This document shows positions 29,283 to 38,795 of a stretch of DNA of 64,000 nucleotides, in pieces. Within the stretch, counting starts at the first letter, position 1. Every line of letters begins with the position of its first letter. A model generated the notes under the pieces. It did not search any database and was not told the origin of the DNA. It saw only the letters and a list, made by a program, of their open reading frames with translations. A program made the position numbers and the translations under genes. This stretch comes from Gammaproteobacteria bacterium (lineage in GTDB: Bacteria > Pseudomonadota > Gammaproteobacteria > Xanthomonadales > SZUA-36): contig JAJRUM010000058.1 in NCBI GenBank assembly GCA_024277815.1, positions 1-64,000 of the forward strand. Direction: 5' to 3'.

Positions 29283-30463
29283 GGTGCTGTTTCCTGCTCA
29301 GTGTTCTGGCGCTTGATTTCGGCAATGGTGATGGGTTGGATGACATCACCGGTATGGTTGCCGAATGCGTTGCGGGTATAGGTCAACGCGGCGGCTATAT
29401 CAGTTTCAGACAGTTTGTCCTGCCAGGCGCTCATGGCGGTGCCGGCACGGCCGTTCATCACCACATCAATATGTGCTGCCACTGGCCCGGTCGCAATTTT
29501 GCTGCCGGCCAGGGCTGGAAATGCAGGTGTCAGTCCCTGTCCGTCAGGCTGGTGACAGGTGGCGCAGGCGCTTGCATAGACGGCTTCGCCATGTTGCATT
29601 AGCTCCTGTTGAGTCCACAGGCGATCTGCTTCCTGCTGCTGATCACGGGAATCAGCCAGTTGTTTTGCCGCCCATGCATCGAACTCTGCTTGCGGCAGTG
29701 CGATCACGACGATGGGCATAAAGCCGTGGTCTTTACCGCACAGCTCTGCGCACTGTCCACGGTAGGTGCCTGGCTCTTTAATATTGGTCCAGGCCTCGTT
29801 GATAAAACCGGGGATGGCATCGCGTTTCCAGCCCAGCGCAGGAACCCACCAGGAGTGGATGACATCATCCGCCGTGATCAGGAATTTGATTTTCTTGCCG
29901 ATCGGCAGTACCAGCGGGTTATCAACATCCAGCAGGTAGTTGTCAACGCTTTCCGGTGCAATGCCTGAGTTCAGTTGGCGCGCTTCATTTGAAGCTGCGT
30001 CCAGGGTAGAAATGAAGCTGATGTCGTGGTCGAGGTATTCATATTTCCAGCGCCACTGGAAAGCGGTGATTTTTATTGTCATTTCAGCGCCGGAAGCATC
30101 TTCCATTTTGATCAATGCGGTGGTGGCAGGAACGGCCATGGCGACCAGGATCAGAACCGGAATGATGGTCCAGATAATTTCTGCCTGTGTTGAATGGCTT
30201 AATTTTGCGGCTTCATGGCCACGTGATTTACGGTGCAATATGATGGATGTGAACATCGCTGTAAATACGCCGATTCCGATGACCACACATATCCACAAAA
30301 CAATCATGTGAAGGTCAAAATGGCTGGCGCTCAGTGACGTCACGCCCCGCGGCATATTAATTTCGTTGCCGGTCAGTCCAGGCGCAACCAAAAGCAGCCA
30401 GGTGGCGGCTATAACGGCGGCCAAAACGGCAAGAACAACGATGACTGTATTTTCTTTTTTCAT
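29279..30463 (-). CDS. ctaC: Cytochrome c oxidase subunit II fused to a C-terminal cytochrome c domain (caa3-type)
   Basis: CuA motif GQCAELCGKDHGFMPIVV; C-terminal CATCH heme motif (YASACATCHQPDGQG). Confidence 0.95.
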   Translation of the reverse strand: MKKENTVIVVLAVLAAVIAATWLLLVAPGLTGNEINMPRGVTSLSASHFDLHMIVLWICVVIGIGVFTAMFTSIILHRKSRGHEAAKLSHSTQAEIIWTIIPVLILVAMAVPATTALIKMEDASGAEMTIKITAFQWRWKYEYLDHDISFISTLDAASNEARQLNSGIAPESVDNYLLDVDNPLVLPIGKKIKFLITADDVIHSWWVPALGWKRDAIPGFINEAWTNIKEPGTYRGQCAELCGKDHGFMPIVVIALPQAEFDAWAAKQLADSRDQQQEADRLWTQQELMQHGEAVYASACATCHQPDGQGLTPAFPALAGSKIATGPVAAHIDVVMNGRAGTAMSAWQDKLSETDIAAALTYTRNAFGNHTGDVIQPITIAEIKRQNTEQETAP

Positions 30464-30722
30464 GAAAACTCAGGCCTCAAAATAGATGGCAATTGTGATA
30501 AGTGCTATGTGTTAATTAGTACTTGTTATTCTTATAAGGTAGACACATAACCTTTAATTGTAACTCCCCTTTTATTATATGAGCAAGGATTAAACCTGTT
30601 TATTGCATCATTGCAAAATAATTGCGCTGGTGCTTGGCGTTGGGCTAAAGGGTGACTAAACTTAATGCTCGCACAGGGGTCTTGTGCAGCGTAGGTAAGG
30701 AAATCCCTCAGGAGTTTTTTGC

Positions 30723-33700
30723 ATGAGTAAGGCACAGGAATATGATTTTCTGATCGCAGCGCCATTGGAAAGTGATGCTTTGCGGGCCGGAATAAACCGC
30801 CTCTATCATGCGGATGAAGCGCTGCTGGTCAGGCAGCTGCTGGCTGCTGTGGGGCTGGATGCTGCGGCGACCACCCGCGTCAATGAAGCTGCACGCGATC
30901 TCGTTGCGCGGGTCAGGGTCCGCAAGCACGAGCAGGGCGTGCTCGAAGCCTTCATGCAGGAATATGACCTGTCTTCGGAAGAGGGTGTGGTGCTGATGTG
31001 CCTCGCCGAGGCCCTGCTCAGAGTGCCGGATGATGAAACGGCCGAGAAACTGATTGCCGACAAGCTCGCAGGTGCAGACTGGGAGTCCCATCTGGGGCTG
31101 AGTACTTCTATCCTGGTCAATGCCGGCACCTGGGGATTGATGCTGACCGGACGACTGGTTCAGCTGGGTAGCAAGACCAAAAAGAGCATCGGCAATACCA
31201 TTGGCCGCCTGGTGAACCGCAGTGGCGAGCCCATGGTACGTACAGCCATTCGCCAGTCGATGAAAATTATGGGCCACCAGTTCGTCATGGGCCGTACGAT
31301 TGAAGAGGCCATGGACAGGGCGGATAAAAAGAAGAATCGTGACTATCGCTACTCTTTCGACATGCTGGGTGAAGCCGCCCTGACTGCGCCGGATGCAGAG
31401 CGCTATTTTGAGGCCTACAAATCTGCGATCAAATTCATTGGCGAACAAAGCAGCCATAAAGATATTTTTTCGGCGCCGAGTATTTCGGTCAAGCTATCCG
31501 CTTTACATCCACGTTATGAGTTTTACCAGCGTGACCGGGTTATTGAAGAACTGACCGTCAAGCTGACCGGGCTGGCGCGGTTGGCGAAGGCGCGGCAAAT
31601 CGCGTTGACGATAGATGCCGAGGAAGCGGACCGCTTGTTGCTGTCGCTGGATATCTTTTGCGGAGTCTTGAAAAACCATGACCTTAGTGGTTGGGACGGG
31701 CTGGGCATCGTCGTGCAGGCCTACCAGAAAATGGCCGGCGCGGTAATTTCCATGCTGGCGTCTCTGGCCAGAGAAACTGGCCACCGGATTCCGGTCAGGC
31801 TGGTCAAAGGTGCTTATTGGGATTCTGAAATCAAGCATGCCCAGGTTGAAGGCTTGCCGGGCTACCCGGTATTTACCCGCAAGGCCAATACTGACGTGTC
31901 TTACATTGCCTGTGCAAAACAGCTGTTGGACGACCGGCAGGCTTTCTATCCACAGTTTGCAACCCACAATGCCCATACCATCGCGGTGGTTTCCGAACTG
32001 GCAGGCGAGCGCCTGGATTTTGAATATCAACGCCTGCATGGCATGGGTGAGGACCTGTACGCTGAAGCGCTGAAATTTAATCAAGGCCACGCCTGCCGGG
32101 TGTACGCGCCGGTGGGCAGCCACGAGGATCTGTTGCCCTATCTGGTGCGGCGGTTACTGGAGAACGGTGCCAACACTTCGTTTGTCAACCGCATAATGGA
32201 TGAGAAACTACCACCGGAGAAAGTTGCCGAGGATCCGATCAGAAAAGTGGCTGGCACCACTCCGGTGGCACATCCGGCCATTCCACTGCCCATCGATCTC
32301 TATGCACCCGAAAGGCTCAATTCTCAGGGTGTCAACCTGGTGGATGACGGCTTGTTGCGGGCCCTGGCAGAGGAAATGCAGGCCTTTGCCGGTGTTCGCT
32401 ATGCCGTTGGGCCGTTGCTGGTAACGGCCACGGGCGATCCAGGTGATGCAGAGGCAGACCTCAACCCGGCCGATCTGACCGATATCGTGGCCGATGTCCG
32501 TAACACCAGCCAGCAACAAACCAATGATGCGATCACGGTTGCAACAGATTTTGCCGCGCAATGGGACGCGGTGGCTGTTGATGAGCGTGCTGCTGCACTG
32601 GAGCGGGCAGCAGACCTGCTGGAGGAGCAGTTGGCAGAGTTCATGGCGCTGTGCGCCCGCGAGGCTGGCAAGACTGCCAATGATGCCATTGCAGAGGTTC
32701 GTGAGGCGGCAGATTTCTGTCGCTACTATGCTGCCAGGGCGCGAGAGCAGTTCGGTACGCCACAGGTGTTGCGCGGGCCTACCGGAGAGCATAACGAGTT
32801 GTCATTGCATGGCCGTGGTGTGTTCGTTTGTATCAGTCCGTGGAATTTTCCGTTAGCAATTTTTATGGGCCAGGTGAGCGCTGCGCTGGTGGCTGGAAAT
32901 ACCGTGCTGGCCAAGCCGGCCGAGCAGACGCCGCTGATTGCACAGCGTGCCGTACAGATTTTGCATGTAGCCGGGATTCCCCGGCAGGCTTTGCAATTGT
33001 TGACCGGGGCGGGCGCTGAAGTGGGCTCCTGGCTGACCGCCGATCCGCGTATTGATGGTGTGGCTTTTACCGGTTCGACTGAAACCGCCCGGCTGATCAA
33101 TCTGTCGCTGGCTGGCCGGGATGCGCCGCTGGCCGCCCTGATTGCAGAAACGGGTGGGCAGAATGTGATGCTGGTCGATAGTTCAGCTTTGCCCGAGCAG
33201 GTGGTAGCCGATGTTATCAGCAGTGCATTTCTGAGTGCGGGACAGCGCTGTTCAGCGCTGCGGGTTTTATATTTACAGGAAGATGTTGCGGACAAAATTG
33301 AAGCTATGCTGGCGGGTGCGATGCAGGAACTGGTCATTGGTGATCCCCGCAAGCTCAGTACCGATATCGGCCCTGTGATTGACCCGGCGGCGCTCAACAC
33401 ACTGCAGGCCCATGTGGTGCGGATGGAGCAGGAAGGGCGTCTGATAGCGCGCGTGCCGATGAATCCGGCGCTGGCCGGTTATTTCTTTGCCCCCTGTGCG
33501 TATGCGATTGATTCAATAGAACAATTAGAGCGTGAGGTTTTTGGTCCGGTGCTGCATGTGATCCGCTACCGGGCACGTGATCTGGACAAGGTCCTTGAGG
33601 CTGTTAACAGTACCGGTTACGGTTTAACGCTTGGGGTGCACAGCCGCATCGATAAAACCCAGCAGGATATTACCCGTCGTGCCAGAGTTGGCAATTGCTA

Positions 33701-33884
33701 TATTAACCGCAGCATGACCGGGGCGGTTGTGGGTGTGCAGCCATTTGGCGGTGAGCGCTTGTCCGGCACGGGACCGAAGGCCGGTGGGCCACATTACCTG
33801 CCGCGGTTTGCAACCGAGCGCACGCTGACGGTAAACACAGCAGCGGTGGGTGGCAATGCCAGCTTGCTGGGAATGGGCGAATGA
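30723..33884 (+). CDS. putA: Bifunctional proline dehydrogenase / L-glutamate gamma-semialdehyde dehydrogenase
   Basis: 1053 aa; PRODH part (RLVKGAYWDSEIKHAQVEGLPGYPVFTRKANTDVSY, ATHNAHT); ALDH part (ISPWNFPLAIFMGQVSAALVAGNTVLAKPAEQTP, AGQRCSALR); no N-terminal RHH domain seen. Confidence 0.96.
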   Translation: MSKAQEYDFLIAAPLESDALRAGINRLYHADEALLVRQLLAAVGLDAAATTRVNEAARDLVARVRVRKHEQGVLEAFMQEYDLSSEEGVVLMCLAEALLRVPDDETAEKLIADKLAGADWESHLGLSTSILVNAGTWGLMLTGRLVQLGSKTKKSIGNTIGRLVNRSGEPMVRTAIRQSMKIMGHQFVMGRTIEEAMDRADKKKNRDYRYSFDMLGEAALTAPDAERYFEAYKSAIKFIGEQSSHKDIFSAPSISVKLSALHPRYEFYQRDRVIEELTVKLTGLARLAKARQIALTIDAEEADRLLLSLDIFCGVLKNHDLSGWDGLGIVVQAYQKMAGAVISMLASLARETGHRIPVRLVKGAYWDSEIKHAQVEGLPGYPVFTRKANTDVSYIACAKQLLDDRQAFYPQFATHNAHTIAVVSELAGERLDFEYQRLHGMGEDLYAEALKFNQGHACRVYAPVGSHEDLLPYLVRRLLENGANTSFVNRIMDEKLPPEKVAEDPIRKVAGTTPVAHPAIPLPIDLYAPERLNSQGVNLVDDGLLRALAEEMQAFAGVRYAVGPLLVTATGDPGDAEADLNPADLTDIVADVRNTSQQQTNDAITVATDFAAQWDAVAVDERAAALERAADLLEEQLAEFMALCAREAGKTANDAIAEVREAADFCRYYAARAREQFGTPQVLRGPTGEHNELSLHGRGVFVCISPWNFPLAIFMGQVSAALVAGNTVLAKPAEQTPLIAQRAVQILHVAGIPRQALQLLTGAGAEVGSWLTADPRIDGVAFTGSTETARLINLSLAGRDAPLAALIAETGGQNVMLVDSSALPEQVVADVISSAFLSAGQRCSALRVLYLQEDVADKIEAMLAGAMQELVIGDPRKLSTDIGPVIDPAALNTLQAHVVRMEQEGRLIARVPMNPALAGYFFAPCAYAIDSIEQLEREVFGPVLHVIRYRARDLDKVLEAVNSTGYGLTLGVHSRIDKTQQDITRRARVGNCYINRSMTGAVVGVQPFGGERLSGTGPKAGGPHYLPRFATERTLTVNTAAVGGNASLLGMGE

Positions 33885-33931
33885 GCACTGAATTGTTTTG
33901 TAGTAGCGCTGGCCAGCTGAGGATCTGAGGC

Positions 33932-35605
33932 ATGTATTTACGTTATTTTGGTCTCAACGAAGCACCCTTTTCGATTACGCCTGACCCGGCTTTTGTCTTT
34001 CTGAGCCCGCGTCACCGTGATGCCCTGGCGCACTTGTTGTACGGCATTGGCAAGGGTGGCAGCGGTGGCTTTGTTCAGCTCACCGGCGAGGTGGGTACCG
34101 GTAAGACGACCCTCTGCCGGTGCATGCTCGAGCAAATTCCGGAAGGCACCCGTATCGCGCTGCTGCTCAACCCCCTGGTGACGCCGCAAGAGCTGCTGGC
34201 GGCCATCAGTGAAGAGCTGGAAATAGACATCAGCGAATCTGCTGACAGCACCCGCTTGCTGGTAGACAATCTGAACCGGTTCCTGCTGGCTGCGCATTCC
34301 CGTGGTGAACGTGTGGTGGTGGTCATTGACGAGGCGCAGGTACTCAGTCCGGAAGCCCTGGAACAGGTCAGGTTGCTGACCAACCTTGAGACCAGCAAGG
34401 AGAAGTTGCTGCAAATCGTATTGCTGGGCCAGCCCGAGTTAAGAGAATTGCTGCAGCGCCGCAACCTGCGTCAGCTAGCCCAGCGCATCACTGCCCGCTA
34501 CCATTTGAGCCCGTTGGGGCCAAAGGATACGCACCTGTACATTCGTCACCGCATGCAGGTTGCCGGGGCGCAGCGCAACCCTTTCCGGCGCAGCGCCATG
34601 AACGCACTCTATCAGCGTTCACAGGGCATACCCCGCATAATTAATATTATCGCCGACCGGTCACTGGCGGCAGCCTATGCCAAAGAGCGTGCGGATGTGA
34701 CGGCTGCGATGGTGCACGCTGCTGCCAATGAGGTGCAATTGGGTGAGCGCCAGGTCAGACGTCTGCGCTGGCCGTGGTTGGCCGCCGCAGCTGCCGTGCT
34801 GGCAGTTGTTGCGCTTGGTGTTGCCCTGTTCAATGACGGACGCCCATCTGCCGGCAGTGTTCCGGGCGGACTGGATGAGGCCGGCAACCACCCGGTGGAG
34901 GTATCTGCCCCGGCAGTGGTTGAACAGGCCCCGGTACAGCAAGTGGCCAGTCCGCTGGCGGCAGTCACAGAACCGGAACCGCTGCCGGCAGAACAGGCGG
35001 TTGCTACCCGTCTTGATGCTGACTGGCTCGACAGCCAACAGCAGCAGGTCTGGCAGGCGCTCGCGGGTGTGTGGCGCGACGAAGACGCAGCCGAAGCGGT
35101 GCGGGCCGCATGTAACGGTGATAACGGTCGCGGCTATGCCTGTTTGCGTGACCAGGGAAGCTGGTCCAGGATCAAACGCCTGAACCTGCCGGTTGTACTG
35201 GTTTTGCAAGGGGATTTTCCGTCGAAGCTGTTATTGCGGGGAATCAATGACGACTACCTGCTGGTCGGCGCTCCGGGGCAGTCGCAGACGGTTACCCGGG
35301 ATGCCGTTGACAGCCGCTGGCTGGGTACTTACCTGGTGGCCTGGCCGCAGGCATCCGGGTGGCCTGCGGAAGTTGGCCGTGGTGACAATGGCCCGGCAGC
35401 TGAGACGATTGTGGCAATGGCAGCGCGTGTTGATGTACCGTATCAGGGTGGCCAGGTATTTGATGCTTCATTTGAACTTTGGCTCAGAGGCTTCCAGATG
35501 CGCAATGGTCTTGAACCGGATGGTATCGTTGGCAAGCGCACTTTGCTGCACCTTATGACCGCATCCATCGAAGAGCCACAATTGCTACAGACCTGGGAAA
35601 ACTAG
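33932..35605 (+). CDS. ExeA/GspA-like AAA ATPase with C-terminal peptidoglycan-binding domain
   Basis: MYLRYFGLNEAPFSITPDPAFVFLSPRHRDALAHLLYG, Walker A LTGEVGTGKTTLCR, VVVIDEAQ; C-terminal FQMRNGLEPDGIVGKRTLLHL. Confidence 0.9.
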   Translation: MYLRYFGLNEAPFSITPDPAFVFLSPRHRDALAHLLYGIGKGGSGGFVQLTGEVGTGKTTLCRCMLEQIPEGTRIALLLNPLVTPQELLAAISEELEIDISESADSTRLLVDNLNRFLLAAHSRGERVVVVIDEAQVLSPEALEQVRLLTNLETSKEKLLQIVLLGQPELRELLQRRNLRQLAQRITARYHLSPLGPKDTHLYIRHRMQVAGAQRNPFRRSAMNALYQRSQGIPRIINIIADRSLAAAYAKERADVTAAMVHAAANEVQLGERQVRRLRWPWLAAAAAVLAVVALGVALFNDGRPSAGSVPGGLDEAGNHPVEVSAPAVVEQAPVQQVASPLAAVTEPEPLPAEQAVATRLDADWLDSQQQQVWQALAGVWRDEDAAEAVRAACNGDNGRGYACLRDQGSWSRIKRLNLPVVLVLQGDFPSKLLLRGINDDYLLVGAPGQSQTVTRDAVDSRWLGTYLVAWPQASGWPAEVGRGDNGPAAETIVAMAARVDVPYQGGQVFDASFELWLRGFQMRNGLEPDGIVGKRTLLHLMTASIEEPQLLQTWEN

Positions 35606-35607
35606 CT

Positions 35608-36378
35608 GTGTCCATTTTACTTGAAGCACTTCGAAAGTCAGAACAAAGCCAGCGACCGGTTGAAGCTCCGACCATTCATGGCCAGCAGCAGGCCGAAGCA
35701 GAAAGTGACCCGCTCAGAAAAGGGCCTGCAGTCGCGCTGCTTTTGCTGGCATTGGCACTGATCGCCTGGCTGGGTTGGCGCCAGTATCAACCACCCGTGG
35801 GAAGCTATCGCCCCCCGGTTACGTTGCCGGCACAAAAAGGCGCAACTTTAACCACTCCGGTAACATCGCTGGCGACCACACAACCGTCAGCAAACCCGGG
35901 TGCTGCTGGTGTCCGCGCCAGTGGCAAGCAACGTACGCCGGTTGAAAATTATCAACAAGCAAGTGGAAACAGCGGCAGTTCCACTGCCCGCCGCCAGCAG
36001 GCAGGCGAATCCAGTTCGGTTTCTGCAGGTTCACCATCAACGACGCCAACCGCAGTGGACCGCAGGATCAGCAACACTGCGCGCGCCAGTCGCGATACTG
36101 CGACAGCCAGGAAAGCGGTTAGGAAGTCCCGTGAGAGAAACAAGAATCCGGCCCCGATCAGTTATTGGGAACTGCCTGACGCAATACGTGAGGATGTCAA
36201 GGAAATGAGGTTCAGCGTGTTGGTATACGCAGAAAAACCTGCCGACCGGTTCGTATTCATCGATGGCCAGAGGTTACATCAGGGTGACGCCTATCAGCCA
36301 GGGCTCGTAGTCGAGGAAATCCAGCGCAATGGCGTGGTCTTCAGCTACCGCATGTATAAGTTTCTGGTCGAAAGATAG
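35608..36378 (+). CDS. ExeB/GspB-like general secretion pathway protein
   Basis: MSILLEALRKSEQSQR N-terminus, one TM, C-terminal MRFSVLVYAEKPADRFVFIDGQRLHQGDAYQPGLVVEEIQRNGVVFSYRMYKFLV; directly follows the ExeA-like gene. Confidence 0.88.
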   Translation: MSILLEALRKSEQSQRPVEAPTIHGQQQAEAESDPLRKGPAVALLLLALALIAWLGWRQYQPPVGSYRPPVTLPAQKGATLTTPVTSLATTQPSANPGAAGVRASGKQRTPVENYQQASGNSGSSTARRQQAGESSSVSAGSPSTTPTAVDRRISNTARASRDTATARKAVRKSRERNKNPAPISYWELPDAIREDVKEMRFSVLVYAEKPADRFVFIDGQRLHQGDAYQPGLVVEEIQRNGVVFSYRMYKFLVER

Positions 36379-36399
36379 GTCCCGCTGCGGGAACATCTG

Positions 36400-37095
36400 G
36401 TGCACTCCGGCATTGTCACAAACTGGTCGAAGGCAAGGCCCCGGTTTCCATGGGTGACGCTGATCATTTTCCTCTTGTGTGTGGTTGCAAAGCTGTTTCA
36501 TTCGGCGCTTCCACCATTGGGCCGCAACGCCCTGTTGGAACTGGGCGGTGTGTTGCCCAATCAAATTGTGCCGATCCTGAGCCTGCCGCTGTCCGGCTGG
36601 GCAAACGAGCAGTTGTTGACCCTGTTCAGCGCCTTGTTTATCCATACCAGTTGGTTGCATCTGCTGGGCAACATGGCTTATCTGTGGGTTTTCGGTATTC
36701 CCCTTGAGCGCCGTATCGGCTGGCTGGGCATGGTCGTAGTCTTCCTGTTTGCCGGCGCACTGGCCAATCTGTCGGTCAGTTTGCGCCTGCCTGAACTGGC
36801 CTCCCCGATTATTGGCGCCAGTGGTGCCGTATCTGCCGTGGTCGGTGCTTACCTGGGGTTGTTCCCCTTTGGTCGTATTGGCATGTTATTGCCGTTGGGG
36901 CTTTACCTGCAGTTTGCGCGTGTGCCCTCGGTGTTGGTGATAGGCTCGTGGTTCACGCTGCAGTTGGTTTATACCGTGCTAGGCCCCATAACGGGGGTAG
37001 TGGCCTGGTGGACACATATGGCTGGCTTCACGCTGGGCTTGATTTTTGCCTTGCTGGTACGGGCCTTTGCCCAGGTAAGGTTGGCTAATTTATAG
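36400..37095 (+). CDS. Rhomboid family intramembrane serine protease
   Basis: SALFIHTSWLHLLGNMAYLWVFG; catalytic GASGAVSAVVGAYL; C-terminal WWTHMAGFTLGL; GTG start. Confidence 0.9.
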   Translation: MHSGIVTNWSKARPRFPWVTLIIFLLCVVAKLFHSALPPLGRNALLELGGVLPNQIVPILSLPLSGWANEQLLTLFSALFIHTSWLHLLGNMAYLWVFGIPLERRIGWLGMVVVFLFAGALANLSVSLRLPELASPIIGASGAVSAVVGAYLGLFPFGRIGMLLPLGLYLQFARVPSVLVIGSWFTLQLVYTVLGPITGVVAWWTHMAGFTLGLIFALLVRAFAQVRLANL

Positions 37096-37134
37096 CGCGT
37101 ATGCAGGTAGCATGGTTCAGGGGTTGAATGACGT

Positions 37135-37473
37135 ATGGCTAAATCAGACAAACAGAAACTGTTCCGGGTTGCTTTTTTGAATCACGGCAAGGTCTATGAG
37201 CTCTTTTGTAGTGGTGTCTGCAGTAGCGGTTTATTGGGTTTTGTGGAAGTAACCGGCCTTGTGTTCGGGGAAAAAGATTCCCTGGTTGTTGACCCGACTG
37301 AAGAAAAAATGCGTGACGAATTTGATGGTGTTGAGGTTTTACACTTGCCGATGCACAGCGTGCTGCGGGTGGAACAGGTTTGCAAGAAAGGCCAGGCCGT
37401 GATCCGTGACCGGGAAAGCGGCGAGAAAGTCACACCATTCCCAATCCCCCCGGGCAGTCGCACACGCCCCTAG
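37135..37473 (+). CDS. DUF1820 family protein
   Basis: LFRVAFLNHGKVYELFCSGVCSSGLLGFVEVTGLVFGEKDSLVVDPTEEKMRDEF. Confidence 0.75.
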   Translation: MAKSDKQKLFRVAFLNHGKVYELFCSGVCSSGLLGFVEVTGLVFGEKDSLVVDPTEEKMRDEFDGVEVLHLPMHSVLRVEQVCKKGQAVIRDRESGEKVTPFPIPPGSRTRP

Positions 37474-37486
37474 CAGTCGGGCAGGT

Positions 37487-38782
37487 TTAGCTGCCGGGTT
37501 TGAGCAGATCGACACCTTTTAACAGAATCAGCGCCTGGTACAGTGCATAGTCGTCAGCCGCACTCACTTCAGAATTGAATGCCCCGGCATGCGTTTCTGG
37601 CTCACCGTCAAGATGGTGGTCGAGATCAACCTCGCGTTTATGCACATCTTTGCTGTCAATAATTTTCAACGCCGGCAACTCGACATCCGGCTGAATGCCC
37701 TCAGCCTGTATCGAGCGGCCTGAAGGGGTGTAATAACGCGCGGTCGTCAGGCGTATGCCAGCACCATTGCGCAGATTCAGTACCGATTGTACCGAGCCCT
37801 TGCCCAAGGTTCTTTCGCCGACAATGACCGCGCGCTCGTGATCCTGCAAGGCGCCGGCCAGTACCTCAGAGGCCGACGCAGAGCCTCGATTTACCAGCAC
37901 CACAATGGGTGTATCCGGCAACCATTGCCCGGGGTGTGCAGAGTATTCAAGCTGGTTTTCCGACCGTCCGCGGGTGAATACGATCTTGCCCTGGTCAAGA
38001 AAGCCGTCGGCTATTGTGACGGCCGGTTTGAGTACGCCACCCGGGTTGCTGCGCAAATCCAGCACCACGCCTGTCATCGGGCCGCCGTGTAAATCCTGCA
38101 TATACGCGATCTGTTCCTTCAGTTCATCAGCACTCTTACGGGTGAAATGGGTGATCTGAAAATACCCGAAGTCCGTGTCCAGTGGGCGACTGAATACACT
38201 GGCAACGGGAACGTAATCACGCGTCAGCGTATGTTCTGATACCTCGCCATTTTCATGTTCAACGGTCACAGCGACTTCAGTGCCGGCCTCGCCACGCAGG
38301 GTGCTGATGGCCTCGCGCAGATTTCCACCGCGCACGCTTTTGTGGTCGATGGCCGTGATAATGTCCCCGGCAACCAGGCCGGCGCGGGACGCAGCGCCGT
38401 CATCCATGATGCTCATGACTTTAATGTGCTTGTCCTTGATGGCGACTTCGACCCCAATACCGCTGTAGCGGCCGCGGGAGTCGTCATCAAGCTGGCGGAA
38501 TTCATCGGCTTCCATATAGGCGGAATGCGGGTCCAGTTTGGACAGCATGCCCCTGATCGCAGCATTCATCAGGGTGTGGTCATCCACTTCTTCAACGAAG
38601 TTAGCGCGTATCTGGTTAAAAACATCCGTGAAGGTGCGCAGGTCAGCCAGTGACAGCTGCGCCCGGGTGGCTGTAGTCTCTTCGTTGGCGGTTTTCTCAG
38701 CAGGTGCCTCAGCCGCACTTAGCAGCGTGGCGACGGGCAGTAGCAGCAGTATTGTGTAGTGGCATAATCGCTTCATAATCAA
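37487..38782 (-). CDS. S41 family C-terminal processing peptidase with PDZ domain
   Basis: Signal peptide; PDZ (YSGIGVEVAIKDKHIKVMSIMDDGAASRAGLVAGDII); catalytic VNRGSASASEVLAGALQDHERAVIVGERTLGKGSVQ. Confidence 0.94.
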   Translation of the reverse strand: MIMKRLCHYTILLLLPVATLLSAAEAPAEKTANEETTATRAQLSLADLRTFTDVFNQIRANFVEEVDDHTLMNAAIRGMLSKLDPHSAYMEADEFRQLDDDSRGRYSGIGVEVAIKDKHIKVMSIMDDGAASRAGLVAGDIITAIDHKSVRGGNLREAISTLRGEAGTEVAVTVEHENGEVSEHTLTRDYVPVASVFSRPLDTDFGYFQITHFTRKSADELKEQIAYMQDLHGGPMTGVVLDLRSNPGGVLKPAVTIADGFLDQGKIVFTRGRSENQLEYSAHPGQWLPDTPIVVLVNRGSASASEVLAGALQDHERAVIVGERTLGKGSVQSVLNLRNGAGIRLTTARYYTPSGRSIQAEGIQPDVELPALKIIDSKDVHKREVDLDHHLDGEPETHAGAFNSEVSAADDYALYQALILLKGVDLLKPGS

Positions 38783-38795
38783 TTTCCAGGCAATG

